From positions 1 through 64,000 of the forward strand of contig NZ_JBBAYI010000001.1 of the NCBI RefSeq assembly GCF_037153985.1: a stretch of DNA of 64,000 nt. Reading direction: 5' to 3'. Source of the stretch: Emticicia sp037153985. GTDB lineage: Bacteria > Bacteroidota > Bacteroidia > Cytophagales > Spirosomataceae. The notes beneath the pieces are model-generated. The model worked only from the letters and a program-made list of their open reading frames with translations. It searched no databases and was not told where the DNA came from. How positions within the stretch are numbered: the first letter of the stretch is position 1; every line of letters begins with the position of its first letter. A program made the position numbers and the translations under genes. This document shows positions 52,903 to 60,577 of this stretch, piece after piece.

Positions 52903-54196
52903 ATTTCTTCTGCTGATTTTTTTATGCTTGGGTTTGAATACAAACGGGCAAACCCTTCATTTTCTGGTGTTTGGAGACACAGAAGACCCACGGATTGGTA
53001 TTCCCACTAATATGAGTTGTGACTACCTGAAACAACTTTCAGATGAAATTGCAACAAATGCCGAACTCAAAGAAAACTTTATGAAGTTTACGGGTTCCGA
53101 TTACACTAAGGCAAACTTTCTGTCAACCATAAATAATCTGAATGTGGGTTCTCAGGATGTTGTATTTGCCTATATCATCAGTCATGGGTGGAACAATATG
53201 AGAAACGAATATCCCATGATGGTTTTTGGCCCTAAATCATTAGGGATAGATAATGGCTCTATTAACCTGAACGAAATCTATCAGAGTATTATAAAGAAAA
53301 ATCCAAAGCTTTTGATTGTAATAGGAGAAGCATGTAACCGCGAACGGAATGTTCGCCCTCCTGCCATTAAATCGAAAGAGCTTGTGGTGCATCCACCACG
53401 TTTTGATATTGATGCAGAACAATTTAAAAACCTTTTCAGGAAAAGCAATAAAGGCATACTCATGTGTTCGTCACGCAGAGGGCAGGTCTCTACCTCTGAT
53501 GTCGACAAAGGCGGATGGTTTACCCAATCTTTCAGAGAAACATTGGAAGATTTTACCTCAAAAAAGCATAAAAAGCCGGCTACTTGGGAAGAACTAATGG
53601 AAACAACCAAAAAAGCTACTGAAAAACTTGCCTACGATAGTGGTAGCGAAGACCCTCAGTCGCCCGTCTACGAAATTAATAATATGCCTGCAAAATCGCC
53701 TGTTATTCCAAAAGAAGACACCCAAAATAATAGACCAGTAGCCAAACAGGAAAAACCCATAGCGCCACCAGTTTCGCTGCCCACAAACGAACCTAAAAAA
53801 GCATCAAAGAACGTAAATGAACCATGTAATTATAATTTTAGTGGATTCAGAATAAATAAAGAAAGGTTGGCGTATCTGGAAAGCTATTGGAAAGGACTCG
53901 ATGGCCTTTCGGACGAAGAAGCCTCAGAGCGTTTCAAGGAAAGTGTGTATCCTGAAAATACCAGAATTTTTTATAAGGATATAGCCAGTTTTCTGGAAAT
54001 AGAACAGTATCCTGCCCGAACAAAATGGTTTACCAGCAAGGGCAAGGAAATTATTGAACTCTTTGACGAAACCAACGAATACGTTGATACAAAAGATTTT
54101 AAGTTAAAAGCCATGTCTAAACTTTCGTTGGTTATAGAAGCCATGAAAGATATTACCCGACAATTAGAAGATATTAACAGAAAATGTAGTGAGTAA
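52895..54196 (+). CDS. exported caspase-fold paralogue 3 (His-Cys dyad intact)
   Basis: A 433-residue protein with a signal peptide (LLLIFLCLGLNTNGQ). The caspase-type core has FAYIISHGWN with H97 in S-H-G and KLLIVIGEACNRE with C147, giving the full His-Cys dyad that the two upstream paralogues lack. The domain covers about residues 20-245. A proline-rich linker (about 255-300) leads to a helical C-terminal domain (DGLSDEEASERFKESVYPEN) with a final coiled stretch. It is the only member likely to be an active protease. It overlaps paralogue 2 and is followed closely by the unknown gene and the kinase. Confidence 0.65.
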   Translation: MNKFLLLIFLCLGLNTNGQTLHFLVFGDTEDPRIGIPTNMSCDYLKQLSDEIATNAELKENFMKFTGSDYTKANFLSTINNLNVGSQDVVFAYIISHGWNNMRNEYPMMVFGPKSLGIDNGSINLNEIYQSIIKKNPKLLIVIGEACNRERNVRPPAIKSKELVVHPPRFDIDAEQFKNLFRKSNKGILMCSSRRGQVSTSDVDKGGWFTQSFRETLEDFTSKKHKKPATWEELMETTKKATEKLAYDSGSEDPQSPVYEINNMPAKSPVIPKEDTQNNRPVAKQEKPIAPPVSLPTNEPKKASKNVNEPCNYNFSGFRINKERLAYLESYWKGLDGLSDEEASERFKESVYPENTRIFYKDIASFLEIEQYPARTKWFTSKGKEIIELFDETNEYVDTKDFKLKAMSKLSLVIEAMKDITRQLEDINRKCSE

Positions 54197-54209
54197 TTAA
54201 AACTTGGTT

Positions 54210-54908
54210 ATGAGATACAGAATAATTACAAGAACTAGTAATATTTCGGATATTGAAAAAGCCATATTTATATGGTATAAGCAATTTACGTGGTTCGATA
54301 GAGTCAATACAATTCACTATAAAAATAACACCATCCTTCCACACTTTGTTAATGAACCTAAAACTATCTCAACCCACATAGTAAAAGAAGATGATTATGG
54401 TAGAAACTATGTCGATATTTTCAAAGTACGAGAAGACATAATTTTTATGATGGACAAACGTAGCAATACATTGTCATATACCACAATGCACCAGTTATTA
54501 AAAACAAGGTTAGGGGCTAAATTGGCAACTGAAAAGTTTAGAGAAGGAACCGTAGGATATGGCGTGCATGCTAGTATCACAACCATAAGAAGCATATTTG
54601 GTGACTATGGCGATGCTTTCATAGGTGAGCTTTTTAATAGCCCTGAAGCACAAAGAATAATGGCCCTACCTAACACAAAGGAAAACAACCTGAAAATTGC
54701 CAGACTTGAATATGAGTATTGGAATAGAGTGGCTGACGAAAATCGTTTTTTTTCAGAAGATTATTTCGGTGGTGCCGCTGGAAGTTCTTTTAAACCCGAT
54801 TCAAGAACTACCATACAGTTTTTACTAGGTTCATTAAGAAGTCCCAATAGGGTAAACATAGCTAAAGACCTTGCATGGAAGAAAATAAATGAAATGTTAA
54901 AACAATAG
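54210..54908 (+). CDS. unrecognised cytoplasmic protein of the cluster
   Basis: A 232-residue protein starting MRYRIITRTSNIS (an ATG two codons earlier is also possible). It has no signal peptide or membrane segment. Visible features are an aromatic N-terminal half (FIWYKQFTWFDRVNTIHYKN), a mixed central part (GYGVHASITTIRSIFGDYGD) and a C-terminal helix (DLAWKKINEMLKQ). I do not recognise a family. Position between the active caspase-fold protease and the kinase, with gaps of about 13 and 15 bases, argues that it works with them, perhaps as an adaptor. Confidence 0.55.
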   Translation: MRYRIITRTSNISDIEKAIFIWYKQFTWFDRVNTIHYKNNTILPHFVNEPKTISTHIVKEDDYGRNYVDIFKVREDIIFMMDKRSNTLSYTTMHQLLKTRLGAKLATEKFREGTVGYGVHASITTIRSIFGDYGDAFIGELFNSPEAQRIMALPNTKENNLKIARLEYEYWNRVADENRFFSEDYFGGAAGSSFKPDSRTTIQFLLGSLRSPNRVNIAKDLAWKKINEMLKQ

Positions 54909-54923
54909 TAATGTGAACTGATT

Positions 54924-56441
54924 ATGCAAAACACTACAATTCTGAAATATAAGCTTTTAAAAAAAATTGGTGAGGGCGGATTTGCGGAGGTCTGGCTTGG
55001 AGAGCATGAAAAGCTAAATAACAAAGTTGCTATAAAAATACTAGATACTAAAATTGTCGAAATGGATGGCTTTAAAGAACGTTTTCTGAGAGCCGCCAAA
55101 CTACTAAGTAGCCTGAAACACCCCTATATTGTTGAAGTAATAGATTATGACGATACCGACAGATATGTAATGATTATGGAGTATCTCGATGGCCCCATGT
55201 TTCGTGAGTACATTACTAAAAACTACAACGCCAGTAAGCCACTTGAGTTTATTCCGCTTTTTCTTCAGGTTATTGAGGCCGTAGGCTTTATTCATCAAAA
55301 AGGGGTTATTCATAGAGATATTAAACCAACTAATGTAATTATTCAGCAATTAAGTGATAGTACCCTAAGGGCAAAATTGCTGGATTTTGACATAGCTAAA
55401 GACCTGAATAGTGAGCATACGGCAACGCTTACTAATCAGCAGATGGGAACCATCACTTACATGAGTCCTGAGCAAGTACTTAGTGCAAAAGCCATCGACG
55501 AAAGAAGCGATATTTACTCATTGGGTGTTATGATGTTTTTTGTATTAACCGGAAAGGCAGCATATTCTGCACAGACAGACTCCCAATTCAAGTTGATGGA
55601 GAAAATTGTAAAAGAGCCATTGCCAGATATTAAAACAATTAATACTAACATACCTGATTGGGCTGTGGCTGTTGTTAACAAAGCTACCCATAAACAACCC
55701 GAAATGCGTTTTCAGAACTGTCAGGAGTTCAGAGACGCGATTCTGAGTGGAATGAGTCAAAAGGCAGTCACGGAAGAAGAGAAAACAGTGATGATGGACT
55801 CAGAAAAAACACAATTTTTTTCTAAAATAGAACCTGTAACACAAAGTACTGCTCAGGCCGAACCCGAAACGCCTACTTCTGAACCCAAAAAAACTAATTC
55901 TAAGGCAATCCTGATTGGGTTGTTACTAGCCATGGTAATAACAGCCATAGGGGTTTATTTTTATATTAATCATGATAAAAAAGATAGTGTCAGTCAGGTT
56001 GAGGCTGTTCAGAAAGATACTCTAACAAATTCATTGCCCCAAAACGAGCCGGATAATAAAAAAAATGCTGATAATTCAATAATAAATATTTTATTTGGTA
56101 AGGCAAAAGCAGCAGATAGCAACGGAGATTTTGACACAGCCATAGACCTTTACAAAAAAGGCATAAGCCGAGGTGATACCCGCCCGTATAATAATTTGGG
56201 AGTATTATTTGCTTATAAAAAGAATTCTCCTGAAGAGGCAATTAAATACTATACCTTAGGAAGTGAAGCCGGAGATGCAGACGCTACCAATAATCTTGGT
56301 ATATTATACTATGAAAAGGGGCAACTTAAAAATGCTGAAACATGGTTTCTGAAAGCATATCAGCAAGACAAAGATAAAACCATGAAAATTATAAGGGTGC
56401 TCAGAAAAAAAACACCATCATTCCTTTCAGATTTGAATTAA
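54924..56441 (+). CDS. membrane Ser/Thr protein kinase with TPR/Sel1-like repeats
   Basis: A 505-residue Hanks-type kinase. The glycine loop is KIGEGGFAEVWLG, the catalytic Lys K38 (VAIKIL), the catalytic loop HRDIKPTN (H130-R131-D132) and the metal site reads D154-F-D in LLDFDIAKD in place of DFG. The activation segment GTITYMSPEQ and ERSDIYSLGVMMFFVLTG are normal. After a Thr/Glu-rich linker comes a membrane helix (about 328-348), then TPR/Sel1-like repeats (about 390-490, NLGVLFAYKKNSPEEAIKYY and NNLGILYYEKGQLKNAETWF) facing the periplasm. Type VI systems often use such kinases (PpkA). It precedes the ClpV-like gene by 9 bases. Confidence 0.88.
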   Translation: MQNTTILKYKLLKKIGEGGFAEVWLGEHEKLNNKVAIKILDTKIVEMDGFKERFLRAAKLLSSLKHPYIVEVIDYDDTDRYVMIMEYLDGPMFREYITKNYNASKPLEFIPLFLQVIEAVGFIHQKGVIHRDIKPTNVIIQQLSDSTLRAKLLDFDIAKDLNSEHTATLTNQQMGTITYMSPEQVLSAKAIDERSDIYSLGVMMFFVLTGKAAYSAQTDSQFKLMEKIVKEPLPDIKTINTNIPDWAVAVVNKATHKQPEMRFQNCQEFRDAILSGMSQKAVTEEEKTVMMDSEKTQFFSKIEPVTQSTAQAEPETPTSEPKKTNSKAILIGLLLAMVITAIGVYFYINHDKKDSVSQVEAVQKDTLTNSLPQNEPDNKKNADNSIINILFGKAKAADSNGDFDTAIDLYKKGISRGDTRPYNNLGVLFAYKKNSPEEAIKYYTLGSEAGDADATNNLGILYYEKGQLKNAETWFLKAYQQDKDKTMKIIRVLRKKTPSFLSDLN

Positions 56442-56450
56442 CCATTATTT

Positions 56451-58964
56451 ATGAAATTTTCAGAAACGTCTCAAAGAGCTATCCAGATTGCGCAAATCAT
56501 TGCAAAAGAATTTAATCATGCCCAGTTTTCAGCAGCTCACCTGCTAAAAGCCCTCTTGCATGAAGAAATAGGTCTTTCGGCAGTGCTTATAGCGCAAGGA
56601 AAAGACATTCATTATCTGAGAGACTGGGCAGAAGTAAGAATCGAAGAACTCCCAAGAACAAAAGCAGTAGAAAACCCAACTGCCGATGCGCTGGCAAAGA
56701 AAGCGTTAGAAGGGGCTGAAATTTTTAAAATACAATACGAAAAAAACAATATTGATGCTTGGTGTGTGCTGGCAGCTATTGTAAAACCAAATATGGTTTT
56801 TAAAATAGATGAGCTAAGTACGCTTTCAATTACTTCAAAAGAAGTGATTGATGCAATGCTGGCCGAAGACGACCTGATTGCAGCAGTAAGCGAGACTCCG
56901 GCAACAACAACAAATACCAAAACAGCCACTGATGCACCTAGAAATACGGGCAAAAATGCTGTTCATAAATTTTGTATTAATAAGACAGAGTTAGCTAAAG
57001 AAGAAAAAATCGACCCAATTATCGGGCGCGACAATGAAACACGCCATTTGATTGAATATTTAGGCCGCCGGAGTAAACCAAATGTAATCATTACAGGTGA
57101 ACCCGGGGTAGGTAAAACCGCATTGGTTGATGGCCTAGCTCTTAATATTGTGCAGGGTAAAGTGCCTAATAGCCTAAAAAATGCCCAACTGCTTGAACTT
57201 GATACAGGTGCGCTGGTAGCAGGGGCCTCATACAAGGGCGAGGTTGAAGACCGAATAAAAAATATTATACGCGAAGTGAAACAATTTGAGAAAGCTATTC
57301 TCTTTATTGATGAAATTCATGTATTGCTAGATTCCAAAGGGTCAATAGGTAATGGTGTAGCACAATTATTAAAACCTGAACTTGCCAGAGGTGAGTTAAC
57401 GGTTATTGGAGCCACTACAAACGAAGAATACCAGAAGTTTATAGAGAAAGACGATGCCTTTGCACGTAGATTCGGTGTGCTAAGAATAGAAGAACCAGAT
57501 ATTGACAGCACCGCCCGTATGCTTCAACACATTTTGCCTAAGTACGAAACACATCATAACTTAAAACTAAAGGCTAATATTCCGGTAGAAGCAGCGCGCT
57601 TGGCAAAAAGATATTTGCCAGACCGCCGTTTGCCTGATTCGGCCATTGACCTCATTGACCGTACCATGGCATCTGTTGCAATGGTTGGCGAAACTTCAGA
57701 AGAAACCCTCAGAGGACTACAAAAAGAACTTGAAGAACTGATAAGTAAAAAAGAAGAACTGGGCGAAAAAACATACTTGACAGAGCTAGCTTGGTTTAAG
57801 GCAAGAATTAAAAATAAGATAAGCCCTATTCTGGTTAATAAATCGCAGGAGTTTAAAAATGTACCAGAAACTGCCGCTGATTTTGAAGCACATCTGACAG
57901 AAATACTTAATACATTAATTGAAGTTTCAAAAAACAAAAAAGAATGGGTTGAAGAAGACGACATCGCCATAACAATCTCAACCCAGACAGGTATCCCGAC
58001 AGGTAAATTACAGAGTCAGGAAAAAGAAAAACTCGCCAAAATAGGCGAAATATTAAAAAGTAGAGTAGTAGGGCAGGACCACGCCATTGAAATCATTGCG
58101 AAATCGCTTAATATTTCAAGAGCTGGGTTGCTTAAAGGAAAACAACCTATCGGGTCATTTTTCTTTCTGGGTTCAACAGGTACTGGTAAAACAGAGTTAG
58201 CCAAATCGCTTGCCGATTTCCTTTTTAACGACGAATCGTTCATGATTCGTTTTGATATGTCCGAATTTAAAGAAGAACACTCAGCTTCTTTACTTCTTGG
58301 AGCTCCCCCTGGCTACGTAGGTTATGAAGAAGGAGGTTTACTAGTGAACAGAATCCGCCAGAAACCCTATTCTGTTGTACTATTTGATGAAATAGAAAAA
58401 GCGCATAAATCTGTCTTTGATATATTTCTGAATGTGTTAGATGAAGGCCGTGTAAAAGATAAACTCGATAAAGTAGGAGATTTCTCCAACGCCATCATTA
58501 TATTCACATCAAACATCGGTGCCGAGTTTATCGTCAATCATTTCAAAGAAGGTAAAACACCTGAGCATAAAGACTTACTAAAAATTATGCAAGGTCATTT
58601 CAGGCCAGAGTTCTTGCAGCGTATCAACACTATTATTCCGTTTGCACCAATTTCAGAAGAAATGGCTACAAAAATCTTTGAAATTCAACTTAAAGGGCTG
58701 GTTTCGTCACTTAATCAGCAAGGTATTAACTTTGAGATGGACAAGGAGGCTATTCAGGCACTGGCACTTTCTGACTTTACATCAGAATACGGAGCAAGGC
58801 AAATCAAAGGTATTATCCGTAATGAACTGATGTGGCCTATTTCGCAGATGATTATCAACGGAGAGATTCAAGGTGGCCAGACACTTACGGTCTCAGTAAC
58901 GGAAGATAAAAAAATTGACTGGAAAATAACCGGAGAACCCACCATAAATAATCCTGAGATATAA
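56451..58964 (+). CDS. ClpB/ClpV-type double AAA+ ATPase (type VI TssH-like)
   Basis: An 837-residue unfoldase. It has a Clp N-domain (about 1-145, FSETSQRAIQIAQIIAKEF, SAAHLLKALL), AAA1 with Walker A GEPGVGKT (216-223) and Walker B ILFIDEIH, a shortened middle coiled coil (about 410-450), AAA2 with GSTGTGKT (574-581), GAPPGYVGYEEGG and FDEIEKAH, and a D2-small domain (DFTSEYGARQIKGIIRN). No ClpP-binding tripeptide loop is evident. The position next to a kinase and just before PAAR and RHS genes fits ClpV/TssH, which recycles contracted sheaths. ClpB-like chaperone or MC-type ClpC functions cannot be excluded from sequence alone. Confidence 0.78.
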   Translation: MKFSETSQRAIQIAQIIAKEFNHAQFSAAHLLKALLHEEIGLSAVLIAQGKDIHYLRDWAEVRIEELPRTKAVENPTADALAKKALEGAEIFKIQYEKNNIDAWCVLAAIVKPNMVFKIDELSTLSITSKEVIDAMLAEDDLIAAVSETPATTTNTKTATDAPRNTGKNAVHKFCINKTELAKEEKIDPIIGRDNETRHLIEYLGRRSKPNVIITGEPGVGKTALVDGLALNIVQGKVPNSLKNAQLLELDTGALVAGASYKGEVEDRIKNIIREVKQFEKAILFIDEIHVLLDSKGSIGNGVAQLLKPELARGELTVIGATTNEEYQKFIEKDDAFARRFGVLRIEEPDIDSTARMLQHILPKYETHHNLKLKANIPVEAARLAKRYLPDRRLPDSAIDLIDRTMASVAMVGETSEETLRGLQKELEELISKKEELGEKTYLTELAWFKARIKNKISPILVNKSQEFKNVPETAADFEAHLTEILNTLIEVSKNKKEWVEEDDIAITISTQTGIPTGKLQSQEKEKLAKIGEILKSRVVGQDHAIEIIAKSLNISRAGLLKGKQPIGSFFFLGSTGTGKTELAKSLADFLFNDESFMIRFDMSEFKEEHSASLLLGAPPGYVGYEEGGLLVNRIRQKPYSVVLFDEIEKAHKSVFDIFLNVLDEGRVKDKLDKVGDFSNAIIIFTSNIGAEFIVNHFKEGKTPEHKDLLKIMQGHFRPEFLQRINTIIPFAPISEEMATKIFEIQLKGLVSSLNQQGINFEMDKEAIQALALSDFTSEYGARQIKGIIRNELMWPISQMIINGEIQGGQTLTVSVTEDKKIDWKITGEPTINNPEI

Positions 58965-59107
58965 CTATAACGCTGGTTTGGGCGATTATTTATTGAAAAC
59001 TTATAGCTGAATATCCAGTTTAAACAGACTTAAAATTGCCTCAAACAACGTTTTGGAGCCATGTCTGCGTATGCTTATATGTTAGTAACTATAAAATAAA
59101 TAAAACT

Positions 59108-59395
59108 ATGTACAGCGGTATAAAAGAAGGAGCTTCTATTAAAGCTAAAGAAACAATGGTTAACAGAAATTGTGGTATTGACTCAGAAAATGCCAGAGGA
59201 TATATTTGTAAGGCTGATTCTTCCGGCGTATCAATTTATCTGGAAAAGGGTAAAGGAAGAGGCACAATTGAAGCCATCATGACCCCCGAACATTTTGCTA
59301 TGAATTTTCAGGTAGATGGTTTAATGTTAACACCTGCAACGTTTTATATCCGTAGTACACATTACACAAAGTCTTTACCAAAAGATTTTCTATGA
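59108..59395 (+). CDS. small hypothetical protein upstream of the PAAR gene
   Basis: A 95-residue soluble protein starting MYSGIKEGASIKAKETMV (59108; the upstream codons are ignored as they read unlike protein). It is beta-rich (GYICKADSSGVSIYLEKGKG) and ends TKSLPKDFL. I do not recognise it. It could be a chaperone or adaptor for the PAAR-lysozyme effector encoded 40 bases downstream. It begins a new run after a 143-base gap. Confidence 0.5.
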   Translation: MYSGIKEGASIKAKETMVNRNCGIDSENARGYICKADSSGVSIYLEKGKGRGTIEAIMTPEHFAMNFQVDGLMLTPATFYIRSTHYTKSLPKDFL

Positions 59396-59434
59396 TGTCC
59401 CAACAAAGTTTTTTACCTGTTCGCAATAAGTTTT

Positions 59435-60571
59435 ATGGCAAATTATGATTTTACATACAATTCTGAAGTAGATGCTACCAGCCTGAAACCACACCACCCG
59501 TCAGAAGACTCAGGTGTAACCATAGGGCCGGGGTATGACATGAAAAAGCGTAGCGCTGAAGAAATAAAAGCAGACATGATGGCCATAGGTATAGACGAAG
59601 ATAAAGCAAAACGTTTAGCCGAGGGTGCCAATAAAACAGGCGATGACGCTTCCAAATGGGTAAAAGAAAATCAGGATATTGAAATAGAAGAAGAACAGCA
59701 GAAAAAACTTTTTAACGATGTACTTACCTCAGAATATGAAAAACGAGTAAAAAGTGCATTGAAAAAAAGAGCCGAGACCAAGAAAGATGCAGACAAAAGC
59801 ATGTACGATTGGGACAAACTGGATGACGAACAGAAACAGATACTTTTTGATTTTGAGTATAACCCCGGCTTATCAGTTTTTCCGAATTTGATGGATGGGG
59901 TAGTTGAAAAAGACAGAAAAAAGGTAGAAGAAAATTATAAAAGATATGTTAAATTAACTAATAAAGAAGGTAAGAAAGTCAAGCTGGAATTAGGCAGAAA
60001 CAAGAGGTTTGAAGAAAACTTCCTGAATAAAACTCCAAATCCGGCACCACCTGCACAGCCCGCACCCGGTGGTTCAGGTAGCAGTGCAGCTAATAATCTG
60101 GCAGAGCCACCTGCTACACCAGCGCAGCCAGCTTTGCCTGTTAACGCAGATATACCTAAGGCTTCAATACCAGAAATAGAGCCATCAATACCCGGTTTTT
60201 CGATTGCTTTTCCTGCCGCACGTTTAACAGATTTTCATTTATGCCCCATGGTTGACCCCATTTTTAAACCCCACTTTGGTGGGCCTATTACTGGGCCTGG
60301 TATTCCTAATGTGGTAATCGGTGGGCTGGTAGCAGCTACTGTCGGGGATATGTGTACATGTGTTGGCCCGCCAGATAGCATTGTAAAGGGTTCCTCGTCC
60401 GTTTTAATAGGCAACAAAATGGCTGCTCGTTTTCTGGACAACTGTTCACATGGTGGTGTAATAATTCAAGGTTGCTGGACCGTCCTGATAGGAGATACCC
60501 CTAGCCCTACAACAGTCATGGGAATGCTGGGAGCTTTAAGTGGAAAGGCATTTTTAGAACTATGTAAGTAA
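59435..60571 (+). CDS. lysozyme-PAAR fusion effector
   Basis: A 378-residue protein without a signal peptide. Residues 1-205 resemble the phage-lysozyme/pesticin fold: SGVTIGPGYDMKKRSAEEIK matches the active-site stretch, with E11, D25 and T29 in the positions of the T4-lysozyme Glu-Asp-Thr triad, and ILFDFEYNPGLSVFPNLMD further on. A Pro/Ala linker (about 205-240) leads to a PAAR domain (about 255-378: FPAARLTDFHLCPMVDP, GPGIPNVVIGGLVAATVGDM, GSSSVLIGNKMAARFLDNC) that would sharpen the tip of a type VI-like spike and carry the enzyme into a target. The RHS effector gene follows after 6 bases. No separate immunity gene for the lysozyme is evident in between. Confidence 0.82.
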   Translation: MANYDFTYNSEVDATSLKPHHPSEDSGVTIGPGYDMKKRSAEEIKADMMAIGIDEDKAKRLAEGANKTGDDASKWVKENQDIEIEEEQQKKLFNDVLTSEYEKRVKSALKKRAETKKDADKSMYDWDKLDDEQKQILFDFEYNPGLSVFPNLMDGVVEKDRKKVEENYKRYVKLTNKEGKKVKLELGRNKRFEENFLNKTPNPAPPAQPAPGGSGSSAANNLAEPPATPAQPALPVNADIPKASIPEIEPSIPGFSIAFPAARLTDFHLCPMVDPIFKPHFGGPITGPGIPNVVIGGLVAATVGDMCTCVGPPDSIVKGSSSVLIGNKMAARFLDNCSHGGVIIQGCWTVLIGDTPSPTTVMGMLGALSGKAFLELCK

Positions 60572-60577
60572 TAGCTT

